Positions 54,474 through 63,268 of a stretch of DNA of 64,000 nt are shown in pieces. Both the position numbers and the translations under genes were made by a program. Under the pieces are notes generated by a model that saw only the letters and a list, made by a program, of their open reading frames with translations, was not told where the DNA came from and did not search any database. How positions within the stretch are numbered: the stretch's first letter is position 1; each line of letters begins with the position of its first letter. Origin of the DNA: Ascidiimonas sp046199005 (GTDB lineage: Bacteria; Bacteroidota; Bacteroidia; Flavobacteriales; Flavobacteriaceae); assembly GCA_046199005.1 (NCBI GenBank), contig CP176050.1, forward strand, positions 868,001 through 932,000. The letters run 5' to 3'.

Positions 54474-55097
54474 ATGCAAAAAAGCAGATGTTATTTTCTA
54501 TTGTTTTTTTTACTCATCAACTTTCATTTTGTTTTGGCACAACACCTCGAAGAACTTTCATTTAAAATAGATAGTATGGTCAAAGTAGATCAGAGGGTTC
54601 AGGAAGACTATTTGGCATCTTTCAAATCTGCTAATTTAAGAATAATAGACAGCTTGGGACAAAGACAAAAACAGACTTTTAAAAGAAATTGTAAGGTTTG
54701 TAAAGATATTTTTGATCAATACTCTTTTCCAGGCATTAATCTGGTTGGTGAAGTAAGTTCTTTCAATTTTTGGTTATTGGTTCAACATTGTGATCATGAT
54801 GTAGTCTTTCAGCAGAATGTTTTAAAAGTCATGAAGACTGAAATTTGTAAAGGGAATGTCGACAAGAAGAATTACGCATTTTTATACGATAGAGTGATGG
54901 TAAATCTCGGTAAAAAACAAAAATATGGTACACAATTAGTTTATAATAGTGCCGGAAAACCAAAACTGTATCCTATTAAGAATATATCTGGTATAGAATC
55001 AAGAAGAAAAGCTATGGGGCTGGATTCTCTTGAAGATTATCTAAAAAGTCACATGCGTTTTCAAGAACACCATTCGGATAAAGATGACAAAAACTAG
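54474..55097 (+). CDS. Secreted DUF6624-type protein
   Basis: The 207-residue protein has a signal peptide (MQKSRCYFLLFFLLINFHFVLAQ) and a domain with FWLLVQHCDHDVVFQQNVLKVM, YAFLYDRVMVNLGKKQKYGTQL and ESRRKAMGLDSLEDYL, which I recognise as DUF6624. The conserved His/Asp/Arg residues look like an enzyme or binding site, but no activity is known. It sits 186 bases upstream of the RiPP precursor in the same direction. Whether it belongs to that system (for example as an immunity or periplasmic partner) cannot be told. DUF6624 genes also occur elsewhere. Confidence 0.75.
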   Translation: MQKSRCYFLLFFLLINFHFVLAQHLEELSFKIDSMVKVDQRVQEDYLASFKSANLRIIDSLGQRQKQTFKRNCKVCKDIFDQYSFPGINLVGEVSSFNFWLLVQHCDHDVVFQQNVLKVMKTEICKGNVDKKNYAFLYDRVMVNLGKKQKYGTQLVYNSAGKPKLYPIKNISGIESRRKAMGLDSLEDYLKSHMRFQEHHSDKDDKN

Positions 55098-55283
55098 TTT
55101 TGAATGTACGACTAAATCTGCAATTATCTTAAGGTTTAGTAACAGATATCATGTATGATGTTAGCGAAGTTAAAATTTTAGGATTTAAAAAATTAACAAA
55201 AATAATTTTTTTAATTGTAAAAAATTACCTACTTTTAACGAAGTAAGTACTTACAAAAATATTAACTTAAAATTTTATCAATT

Positions 55284-55457
55284 ATGAAAAATCTTGAATC
55301 TTTGAAAAGTGAATTATTTAATAAGCAAATTGATGCCAACGCTTTGATTTCAGTGCAGGGCGGATATACCTTGACGGGATGTAGTTACTCTGGTGGTGGT
55401 ATAAGTGACTGTAGTGATACTGATGAAGATAAGAAAGAAGTTTCGATTGCTCAATAG
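55284..55457 (+). CDS. Grasp-with-spasm RiPP precursor peptide
   Basis: This 57-residue ORF runs from ATG 55284 to TAG 55455-55457. Its leader is MKNLESLKSELFNKQIDANA then LISVQGG (G26-G27), the double-glycine end cut by C39 peptidases. The core (28-57) is YTLTGCSYSGGGISDCSD then TDEDKKEVSIAQ, rich in Ser/Thr (donors for ester crosslinks) and Asp/Glu (acceptors), with two Cys (C33, C43). It is the first gene before the ATP-grasp, SPASM and C39-ABC genes and has its own terminator, so it would be made in excess. That gene order and the leader type make a modified peptide product near certain; the exact crosslinks cannot be read. Confidence 0.88.
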   Translation: MKNLESLKSELFNKQIDANALISVQGGYTLTGCSYSGGGISDCSDTDEDKKEVSIAQ

Positions 55458-55472
55458 AATCGTTTAATTTCT

Positions 55473-55509
55473 AAAAGTCAGTGTTTAAAGCAAATACTGA
55501 CTTTTTTGT
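55473..55509 (+). terminator. Terminator/attenuator after the precursor peptide gene
   Basis: AAAAGTCAGT pairs with ACTGACTTTT across a 13-base loop and is followed by six T, 16 bases after the precursor stop. Partial read-through would lower the maturation genes relative to the precursor. The remaining ~250 bases to the ATP-grasp gene hold no ORF, and may carry a second promoter. Confidence 0.85.
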
Positions 55510-55757
55510 TTATACTGTTTAAAATTTCCACCCTTATACGATATCATAATCTTGTAAATGGGGATTATTAAACTTAGTCAAGTCATTTAATATTCCTTAC
55601 TTTTCCTCCATTAAATAGACCTTTAAGTATAAATCTCAGTCCTAATTTGCTTAAACATGTGGTATTTTCTTCTTAAGAAAAAATAGTTGATGTTAGATTC
55701 ATTAAAACGTAATAAATAAAGTTAGAGAGTATTGGGGTATGATAATTTTTATAGAGT

Positions 55758-56774
55758 ATGATTTTAATTTTAAGTCATAATAACATCGATGAACCTACTA
55801 ATGATGTGTTGGACTGGATCCGTTTTTATAATTTTTCGGCGCTAAGAATAAATGGTAATGTTTTTGATTTTGGAAAAGATTTTTCTCAATATATATTAAA
55901 GGAAAAACTTAAGTTTGACGAAGAAGAAATTCAATTAAATAATGTTTCCGTAGTTTTTTATAGAAGATGGGTATCTAGTAATCGTTTGCCTGCACTTTCA
56001 ATAGCACTCAAAGAGCAAGATATGGACGACGAAGCTATAATCGCTACGCGTGAATATCTTTCTTTTTTTTCTTCAGAATTTCATTCAGTTTCCAAAACAC
56101 TTTTTAATACACTCTATGATAAAAAATGGATTCCTCATTTTAATTTGGCGAGAGGTAACCTAAATAAGTTAAGGGTATTGAAGATTGCGAAAAAAATTGG
56201 ATTGAATGTTCCAGATACTCTTATTACATCATCTAAAAGAGATGCATTGGAATTTTTATCCAATCATGTAAAAGTAATAAACAAGGCGATAGCTGATGTT
56301 GATTTAATATACTTTAAGGGGCATAAATTAAATGTTTTAACAAAAGAAGTGAGTAGGGATGATCTTGAAAAGTTAAATGATACTTTTTTCCCTTCATTAT
56401 TTCAGGAAAAGGTAGAGAAAACTATAGAAATTAGGACATTTTTTATTGAAGATGATTATTATTCAATGGCAATTTTTTCACAAAGGGATAGCTCTACATC
56501 TATAGATTATAGAAACTATAATTTAAGCAAGCCTAACAGATTTGTTCCATTTAACTTGCCTTACGACATAATTAAGAAATTAAAAAAGTTGATGAAAAAA
56601 TTGGAGTTAAATACTGGTTCTATAGATTTAATGTTAGAAAAATATACTAATAATTATTTTTTTCTTGAAGTTAATCCAGTAGGACAATTAGGGATGGTTT
56701 CGGCAAATTGTAATTATCACCTTGAATCAATAATAGCTCAAAGATTAATAGCTTATGAACAAAAAAATATTTAA
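55758..56774 (+). CDS. gwsG: Grasp-with-spasm ATP-grasp peptide maturase
   Basis: The 338-residue protein is an ATP-grasp ligase of the microviridin/graspetide type. It has an N-terminal pre-ATP-grasp part (VSVVFYRRWVSSNRLP), middle KNRL-type lysines, and a C-terminal metal/ATP site NTGSIDLMLEKYTNNYFFLEVNPVGQLGMVS, where E and N of LEVNP are the usual Mg ligands. It would use ATP to activate side-chain carboxylates of the precursor and join them to Ser/Thr hydroxyls or Lys amines. Its stop overlaps the start of the next gene by 20 bases. Confidence 0.92.
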   Translation: MILILSHNNIDEPTNDVLDWIRFYNFSALRINGNVFDFGKDFSQYILKEKLKFDEEEIQLNNVSVVFYRRWVSSNRLPALSIALKEQDMDDEAIIATREYLSFFSSEFHSVSKTLFNTLYDKKWIPHFNLARGNLNKLRVLKIAKKIGLNVPDTLITSSKRDALEFLSNHVKVINKAIADVDLIYFKGHKLNVLTKEVSRDDLEKLNDTFFPSLFQEKVEKTIEIRTFFIEDDYYSMAIFSQRDSSTSIDYRNYNLSKPNRFVPFNLPYDIIKKLKKLMKKLELNTGSIDLMLEKYTNNYFFLEVNPVGQLGMVSANCNYHLESIIAQRLIAYEQKNI

Positions 56775-57012
56775 GGAATTCTCAAAAATAGTAGACTTTT
56801 CGCAGGATAGAATGAATGTTCAAATATTGGATACCTATAAAGAACTGGAATATATCGATCCTGATAATTACTTCACTTATCGTCATGCAACTTCTGATTT
56901 TCATAATACTGATTTTATGATCTGTAAATATTTTTATAAACCAATCCACCTGACCGAAAAACTTATTTTAGAAAAAGAAACGGATGAAGCTAAATATAAA
57001 TCAAAAGTTTGA
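56755..57012 (+). CDS. Small protein overlapping both maturase genes
   Basis: The 85-residue ORF (MNKKIFKEFSKIVDFSQDRM ... TEKLILEKETDEAKYKSKV) begins 20 bases before the ATP-grasp stop and ends 29 bases after the SPASM gene start. It is thus locked between them, with no terminator, and its start ATGAACAAAA lies inside the ligase's last codons. It is soluble and charged, without Cys clusters. I do not recognise a family. A leader-binding or chaperone role (as small RRE-type proteins have in other RiPP systems) is a natural guess from its position only. Confidence 0.75.
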   Translation: MNKKIFKEFSKIVDFSQDRMNVQILDTYKELEYIDPDNYFTYRHATSDFHNTDFMICKYFYKPIHLTEKLILEKETDEAKYKSKV

Positions 57013-58036
57013 ACTATTCTCTACCTGTATCCCAATTAAAGGGGCTTTACGTAGTATAATTTATGATTTAAATCGTGAGACTTTCGACTATATTCCGAAT
57101 GCTTTATTTGATATATTAGATGAGTACTCCGGAAAGAAAATTAAAGAAGTACTGGATGATTTTCATAAGGATAATTATGAAATCCTAATGGAATACTTTG
57201 ATTTTTTAGTAGAAAAAGAGTATATTTTTTTTAATGACTTTGAAACCGAAAGTTTTCCCGACTTCCCGCTCCATCATAATTCTCCTTTTCAAATTTCCAA
57301 TATAATTATAGATGTAGGTGATTTTACTTTTAAACTCTTGCCTTCTATATACCAACAATTAGAAGAACTTGGAGTTGAGGCTGTATGTTTTAGGTTTCCT
57401 AATAAAAACGTCCATGATAAATACTTTTACAAAGTATTAGATGTGTTTTGTAAATCTTCCTGTAGGACTATAGAAATAATGACAGTTGATAACGATTTGG
57501 AAGAAGAGCAATCCTTCATAGAAAAATATGATGAAATATGTTTAAAAAACCAACGTATTTTTAGAATTCATTTATTTAATGCTCCTAAAACAAAATGGTA
57601 TAAATTAAAAAAATCTGTAAGTCATTTATTTGCTTATACCAATGATCTGAATCTTAAATCTGGGCATGTAGTTGATAGAAGAAATTTCGCCGTAAATATT
57701 AAATTTTTTGTAGAAGCACAAAATCATAATGTTTATTACAACAGAAAAGTTTATATAGATGAAGAAGGGGCAATAAAGCAATCTCCTGACTGTAAAGAAA
57801 CCAAATTAACATCATTCGGTAATATTAGTAATACTAGATTGAACAGTGTTTTAAACATGAAAGATTTTAAAGAGGTTTGGAATGTAAATAAGAATGATAT
57901 TAAAATCTGTAAGGATTGTGAATATAGATATATGTGTACAGATTCAAGAATGCCGATAAAAGAAGAAAACTCAGATTTTTACTTTTTCGAATCAGATTGT
58001 AACTACGATCCTTTTACAGCTACCTGGAAAACTTAA
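56984..58036 (+). CDS. gwsS: Grasp-with-spasm SPASM-domain peptide maturase
   Basis: The 350-residue protein starts MKLNINQKFELFSTCIPIKG and GALRSIIYDLNRETFDYIPN. Its C-terminal third is a SPASM-type cysteine domain: SPDCKETKLTSFGNI (Cys), ICKDCEYRYMCTDSR (three Cys) and SDCNYDP (Cys), which would bind one or two Fe-S clusters. No CxxxCxxC motif for a radical-SAM [4Fe-4S] cluster is visible anywhere in the protein. I recall this absence as a feature of the family, so its chemistry is uncertain. It is translated with its neighbours (overlap with the 85-residue gene; 7 bases to the transporter). Confidence 0.9.
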   Translation: MKLNINQKFELFSTCIPIKGALRSIIYDLNRETFDYIPNALFDILDEYSGKKIKEVLDDFHKDNYEILMEYFDFLVEKEYIFFNDFETESFPDFPLHHNSPFQISNIIIDVGDFTFKLLPSIYQQLEELGVEAVCFRFPNKNVHDKYFYKVLDVFCKSSCRTIEIMTVDNDLEEEQSFIEKYDEICLKNQRIFRIHLFNAPKTKWYKLKKSVSHLFAYTNDLNLKSGHVVDRRNFAVNIKFFVEAQNHNVYYNRKVYIDEEGAIKQSPDCKETKLTSFGNISNTRLNSVLNMKDFKEVWNVNKNDIKICKDCEYRYMCTDSRMPIKEENSDFYFFESDCNYDPFTATWKT

Positions 58037-58043
58037 GTACTTC

Positions 58044-60239
58044 ATGAAGAGATTTCCGTTTTATAAGCAGTACGATGGAAGGGATTGCGGCCCCACATGT
58101 TTAAAAATAATATCGAGTTTTTATGGAAAACAGATTTCTTTAGAGTACCTAAAAGAATTATGCGAAACTACGCGTGAAGGTAGCAATCTTTTAAATATAG
58201 TAAAGGCTGCTGAACAGATTGGTTTTAGAACATTGGCCGTTAAAATTAATTTTGATACTCTTGGTCAAATTCCTTTGCCAGCATTAATTCATTGGAATCA
58301 AGATCACTATGTAGTATTATATAAGAGGACTAAAAATAAAATGTATGTTTCGGATCCCGCCTATGGTCTGATTAATTATTCAAATGAAGATTTTAAAAAG
58401 AGTTGGTTAACTAAAGACGATAACATTGAAGCAGATAAGAAGGAGGGGATAGTCGTTGCTTTGGAGCCATCTCCAAAGTTCTATTCTCTAGAAAATATAG
58501 GATCGGAAGAAAAATTCAATACCTCATTTATTTTCAGCTATATTACAAAGTATAAGAAGTTTATTTTTCAGCTTATATTTGGACTCATTGCATCTAGCAT
58601 GTTACAATTAGTATTTCCATTTTTAACGCAGAGTATAGTTGATGTTGGTATTAAGAATCAAAATATCCATTTTATTTTCCTTATTTTATCGGCTCAAATT
58701 TTTATATTTCTTGGTAAAATTGGTGTTGAGGTAATAAGAAGTTGGATACTACTTCATTTAAGCACTCGAATAAATATTTCATTAATTTCAGATTTCTTCA
58801 TTAAATTAATGAATCTTCCTATTTCTTATTTTGATGCTAAAATGACGGGGGATCTTCTACAAAGAATTAATGACCATAAACGTATTGAACGTGTTCTTAC
58901 TGCTTCATCATTAAGTGTATTGTTTTCATTGACTAATTTACTAATTTTTGGCTTCATTTTGCTTTTATACGATTTTTATATATTCTTAATTTTTGTAGTG
59001 GGAAGTTTATTGTATGTAAGTTGGATTTTATTGTTTTTTAAAAAAAGAGCAGAACTCGACTATAAGAAATTTACCCAATTGGGAATCGAGCAAAGCAATA
59101 TGATTGAGCTTATAAATGGTATGCAGGAAATCAAATTGCATAATGCAGAAAGACAAAAAAGATGGGGTTGGGAGCGACTTCAAGCTAAACTTTTCCAGAT
59201 TTCGATTAAAAATCTTTCATTAGAACAATATCAGAATGTTGGTTCGGAATTTATTAATGAGCTAAAAAATATTATTATCACTATAGTTTCAGCTACCCTT
59301 GTAATTAATGGAGATATAACCTTGGGGATGATGCTTGCTATCGCCTATATTGTGGGTCAATTAAACTTGCCATTATTACAAATGGTTGAATTTTTAAGAG
59401 AAGGGCAGGATGCTAAAATTGCGTTAGAAAGACTTGCTGAGATTCATAATAAAGAAGATGAAGAACTTACCGGAGATAATAAAATTACAGAAGTTAACCT
59501 AGGAAATGGAATATCAGTCAAAAATATGTCATTTAGATATAAGGGTGCAAAAGATTTTGTTCTGAATAACATTAATTTTAATATGCCATCTAATAAAATA
59601 ACTGCGATAGTTGGTAGTAGTGGAAGTGGAAAAACTACACTATTGAAAATGTTATTAAAATTTTATATTCCCCAAGAAGGTACAATAAGTTTGGGGAAAC
59701 AAAATCTTAATGATATTTCACAGAATACTTGGAGAAACTTATGCGGGGTTGTTATGCAGGAAGGTTACATTTTTAATGACAATATAGAAAAGAATATAGC
59801 TCTTGGAGAAGAAGTTCCAGATAAAGCTAGAATAAAACAAGCAGCTAAAATTGCAAATATTGATGAGTTTATTGAAATGCTTCCCAATCAATATAAAACT
59901 AAAATAGGAATGGAAGGTTTAGGTTTAAGTACTGGGCAAAAACAGCGTATTCTTATTGCCAGAGCAGTATATAAAAACCCAAAAATCTTGTTTTTCGATG
60001 AAGCAACATCTTCTCTTGATGCTAATAATGAAAAAATAATAATGAAAAACTTAGCTGGTTTCTTTATTGACAAAACTGTTTTTATTATAGCTCACCGGTT
60101 AAGTACTGTAAAGAATGCTGACGTTATCTTTGTTCTTGAAAGGGGAAATATTGTAGAAAGAGGGAGTCATTCAGAACTCGTTGATTTAAAGGGAGAATAT
60201 TATCGTTTAGTTAAAAATCAATTGGAACTTGGAGAATAG
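58044..60239 (+). CDS. C39-peptidase ABC transporter (leader-cleaving exporter)
   Basis: The 731-residue protein has an N-terminal C39 peptidase domain (1-150) with the catalytic YDGRDCGPTCL (C15) and WNQDHYVVL (His), which cuts after Gly-Gly. The six-helix ABC membrane domain spans about 160-440, and the ATPase has GSSGSGKTTLLK (from G524), signature LSTGQKQRILIARA and Walker B KILFFDEATS. It would remove the leader of the precursor and export the product. It overlaps the HlyD gene by 11 bases. Confidence 0.96.
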   Translation: MKRFPFYKQYDGRDCGPTCLKIISSFYGKQISLEYLKELCETTREGSNLLNIVKAAEQIGFRTLAVKINFDTLGQIPLPALIHWNQDHYVVLYKRTKNKMYVSDPAYGLINYSNEDFKKSWLTKDDNIEADKKEGIVVALEPSPKFYSLENIGSEEKFNTSFIFSYITKYKKFIFQLIFGLIASSMLQLVFPFLTQSIVDVGIKNQNIHFIFLILSAQIFIFLGKIGVEVIRSWILLHLSTRINISLISDFFIKLMNLPISYFDAKMTGDLLQRINDHKRIERVLTASSLSVLFSLTNLLIFGFILLLYDFYIFLIFVVGSLLYVSWILLFFKKRAELDYKKFTQLGIEQSNMIELINGMQEIKLHNAERQKRWGWERLQAKLFQISIKNLSLEQYQNVGSEFINELKNIIITIVSATLVINGDITLGMMLAIAYIVGQLNLPLLQMVEFLREGQDAKIALERLAEIHNKEDEELTGDNKITEVNLGNGISVKNMSFRYKGAKDFVLNNINFNMPSNKITAIVGSSGSGKTTLLKMLLKFYIPQEGTISLGKQNLNDISQNTWRNLCGVVMQEGYIFNDNIEKNIALGEEVPDKARIKQAAKIANIDEFIEMLPNQYKTKIGMEGLGLSTGQKQRILIARAVYKNPKILFFDEATSSLDANNEKIIMKNLAGFFIDKTVFIIAHRLSTVKNADVIFVLERGNIVERGSHSELVDLKGEYYRLVKNQLELGE

Positions 60240-61530
60240 TACTAAAAATAATTTTGATAGTCAACTTAGAAGCTATGAGGTTGAAGATATTCTTTCTTTT
60301 GTTCCTAATTGGATGATAAGATGGGGCAGTGCTCTTTTTCTAGCTCTTATATTAATTTTCTTCTTTTTTTTATGGTTAGTAAAATATCCTGATATAGTTG
60401 AATCCGAAGCCTTGATAACTACTGATCGCCCACCACAACAACTTATTGCAAATACCGAAGGTAGAATTACCCATTTATTATTTAAAGACGGAGATTTAGT
60501 CACAAAAGATGATTGTATTGCAGTAATAGAAAACTCCGCTGATTATTTAGACGTACTTTTTATCAAGAGACTTTTGAATAATTTGAATATGGACTCTTCT
60601 TCTTTTCATTTTCCAGTTCAAAAAGTTACATCACTTTTTTTAGGTGAATTAGAAAGGGATTATGCAGCTTTTGAAAATAGTTATCTCGAATTTAAGATCA
60701 ACGATGAGATGAATCCCTTTTCCGATAATTATAAAACTTCTGAGCAAGTATTTGAAGAAAATATTAGAAGATTGAACACGCTGGAAGCACAGCGAAAACT
60801 TACTAGAACCGAGATAACTCTAAAATCCAAAGAATTAGATCGAAGCAAAAAGCTTTTTATGAAAGGTGTTTTGGCGGCTCAGGAAATTGAAAATATTGAA
60901 AAAGAATTTTTACAGGTTAGAAAAAAATTAAACGACATTGAGTTAAGTATTTCTGTGTTAAAGGAGAATATAGTAAAAACACGTAATAGTAAAGAAAATA
61001 GCTTCGTGGAAGAATTTCGTGCAAAAAATATGCTTTCTTTAAAAGTAGAGCAAAATTTGGATATTCTAAAAAGTTCTATACAAGAATGGGAAAGAAAGTA
61101 TTTGTTAAAAGCCCAATTGTCAGGGATGGTATCTTATCATGATGCCTGGGTAATTAATAAATCTGTAAAAAAAGGAACTCAAATGTTTTCAATTATACCC
61201 AATGAGAAGTCTTCTTATTTGGCAATTGTTAAAACAAATTCTGAAAATCTTGGCAAAGTAAAAAGGGATCAAAAGGTAATTCTAAGAATATTTGGATATG
61301 ATGCCACTGAATTTGGAGTGTTGGAAGGAAAAATAAGTGATATTTCCAAAGTGCCAAATTCTGAAGGTTATTTTTTGATTAATATCAAATTACCAGAAAA
61401 GCTTATAACAAACTTTGGAAAGGAAATCCCATTCAAATATGAAATTTTTGCTAACGCGGAAATTATTACTGATGATCTAAGATTAATAGAAAGGTTGTTT
61501 TATAGAATAAAAAAATTGATGCAGAGATAA
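60229..61530 (+). CDS. HlyD-family membrane fusion protein, TTG start
   Basis: The 433-residue adaptor has one transmembrane helix (about 32-50), biotinyl-lipoyl-like parts (LIANTEGRITHLLFKDGDLVTK and AQLSGMVSYHDAWVINKSVKKGTQ), and a coiled coil (about 165-280) between them. It would connect the ABC exporter to the outer membrane. The start is TTG at 60229, overlapping the transporter's last codons (CTTGGAGAATAG). The next ATG (60313) would cut most of the cytoplasmic part before the helix. No outer-membrane protein gene is present here, so that part must come from elsewhere. Confidence 0.9.
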   Translation: MENSTKNNFDSQLRSYEVEDILSFVPNWMIRWGSALFLALILIFFFFLWLVKYPDIVESEALITTDRPPQQLIANTEGRITHLLFKDGDLVTKDDCIAVIENSADYLDVLFIKRLLNNLNMDSSSFHFPVQKVTSLFLGELERDYAAFENSYLEFKINDEMNPFSDNYKTSEQVFEENIRRLNTLEAQRKLTRTEITLKSKELDRSKKLFMKGVLAAQEIENIEKEFLQVRKKLNDIELSISVLKENIVKTRNSKENSFVEEFRAKNMLSLKVEQNLDILKSSIQEWERKYLLKAQLSGMVSYHDAWVINKSVKKGTQMFSIIPNEKSSYLAIVKTNSENLGKVKRDQKVILRIFGYDATEFGVLEGKISDISKVPNSEGYFLINIKLPEKLITNFGKEIPFKYEIFANAEIITDDLRLIERLFYRIKKLMQR

Positions 61531-61625
61531 TTAGATTTTAATTAAAGTAGTTTGTTGTGGTAGGATTAGCTTGAAAAAAATTAAAAATCTTGTAATTTCA
61601 AGTTAAGGATTTCGACCAAACCTGT

Positions 61626-62249
61626 ATGCAAATAGTATTTTATTTCTTAGTAGGTTTGGTCGTGGCATTTATCGGTGCCCTGCCGTTCGGTACGGTAAAC
61701 TTATCTGTTATACATACAACCGTAAATCACAATACACACAGGGCGATGCGAATAGCGTACACGGCTGCGCTAGCAGAAATTTTGCTAGCCCTGATTGCGA
61801 TGAATTTTGGTATGATGGTGATTGAATACCTGATGCAGACTACTTGGATTATTATACTCTTAATTGTTGTTCTATTTATACTGGGGATACATTTTCTTCT
61901 TAAGGAGCAAACAACTTCAATAAGGAGTAAAGATACTTTCGGCTCTGAATATTTTAAAGGATTTATACTGGGGTTATTAAATCCGCCGGTACTGATCTAC
62001 TGGATCTTCATCCTTGGCGTGATACAAATGTATCAAGTTAATTTAAACCTTGCTAATTCTATCTGGTTGCCGGTGATTTTTTTAATAGGAGTGTTCCTGG
62101 GTAAAGTAGTCTCTTTATATTTTTACAGTGGGATAAGCACGTTCATTAAAAATAAGATAGCCAACGCTGCTATTTATATGAACAGGATAATTGGTACCGC
62201 TCTAGTTGCCATAAGTCTAGTCCAAATGGTTAAATTATTAATTTCGTAG
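61626..62249 (+). CDS. LysE/RhtB-family exporter
   Basis: The 207-residue membrane protein has six hydrophobic segments and family parts GALPFGTVNLSVIHTTVN and FKGFILGLLNPPVLIYWIF. LysE-type proteins export amino acids or related compounds. It starts 95 bases after the HlyD gene in the same direction. Its role in the RiPP system is possible but not indicated, and its codon use looks like the core genes that follow. Confidence 0.9.
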   Translation: MQIVFYFLVGLVVAFIGALPFGTVNLSVIHTTVNHNTHRAMRIAYTAALAEILLALIAMNFGMMVIEYLMQTTWIIILLIVVLFILGIHFLLKEQTTSIRSKDTFGSEYFKGFILGLLNPPVLIYWIFILGVIQMYQVNLNLANSIWLPVIFLIGVFLGKVVSLYFYSGISTFIKNKIANAAIYMNRIIGTALVAISLVQMVKLLIS

Positions 62250-62344
62250 CAATTAAATGTGAAAATTTTGTTACTTTTTTGGTTTTCTCATAAAAAAGGT
62301 TATAATGTAGTAAGATTAGAAACTATAAACCGTAAATTCTTTTA

Positions 62345-63208
62345 ATGAGGCAACTTAAAATTACCAAGCAGGTAACCAATCGCGAATCCAAATCCTTAGA
62401 CAAGTATCTCCAAGACATTAGTAAAGTAAGTCTGATCACAGCAGACGAAGAAGTAGAACTGGCACAACGCATAAAGAAAGGTGACCAGATAGCTTTAGAA
62501 AAACTGACAACTGCGAATCTTCGTTTTGTAGTTTCTGTAGCAAAACAATATCAAAATCAGGGTCTTTCCTTACCCGATCTTATCAATGAAGGAAATGTAG
62601 GTTTGGTGAAAGCGGCGAAACGCTTTGACGAAACCCGCGGATTTAAATTTATTTCCTACGCTGTTTGGTGGATACGCCAGGCTATTTTACAAGCACTTGC
62701 AGAGCAATCTCGTATTGTGAGACTTCCATTAAATAAGATTGGATCTATCAATAAAATTAAGAAAGCAGTTTCTTATCTAGAGCAGGCACATCAACGACCG
62801 CCTTCTGCAGAAGAGATTGCCAGAGAATTAGATATGTCGATTTCCGAAGTGAAACAATCGCTTAAAAATTCGGGACGTCATCTATCTATGGATGCACCTC
62901 TGAAAGAAGGAGAAACATCAAGTTTACTGGACGTGATGAAATCTAGTGAATCTCCTAAGCCCGATAGAGAGTTGTTAAACGATTCACTCAATACAGAAAT
63001 TAATAGGGCCTTAGATACACTTACTGCCAGAGAAGGAGATGTGGTACGTCTATACTTTGGTATAGGAGATCATCAACCTATGAGCCTTGAAGAAATTGGC
63101 CAAACGTTCGATCTCACTCGGGAACGTGTAAGACAAATACGTGAAAAAGCAATTAGAAGGTTAAGAGTAAGTTCTAGAAATAAAGTACTTAAAACTTATC
63201 TAGGCTAA
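62345..63208 (+). CDS. rpoD: RNA polymerase primary sigma factor RpoD/SigA
   Basis: The 287-residue sigma-70 lacks region 1.1, as is normal for the Bacteroidota primary sigma. It has region 1.2 (SLDKYLQDISKVSLITADEE), region 2 with NLRFVVSVAKQYQNQGLSLPDLINEGN, AKRFDETRGFKFISYAVWWIRQAI, region 3, and region 4 with MSLEEIGQTFDLTRERVRQIREKAIRRL. It directs the polymerase to the TAnnTTTG-type promoters of this phylum. It is followed by rpsU. Confidence 0.97.
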   Translation: MRQLKITKQVTNRESKSLDKYLQDISKVSLITADEEVELAQRIKKGDQIALEKLTTANLRFVVSVAKQYQNQGLSLPDLINEGNVGLVKAAKRFDETRGFKFISYAVWWIRQAILQALAEQSRIVRLPLNKIGSINKIKKAVSYLEQAHQRPPSAEEIARELDMSISEVKQSLKNSGRHLSMDAPLKEGETSSLLDVMKSSESPKPDRELLNDSLNTEINRALDTLTAREGDVVRLYFGIGDHQPMSLEEIGQTFDLTRERVRQIREKAIRRLRVSSRNKVLKTYLG

Positions 63209-63268
63209 AATAATTAATTATCTTTACAACCTGTTTGAAGAAATATAAACACAAATATTAAAATATAA

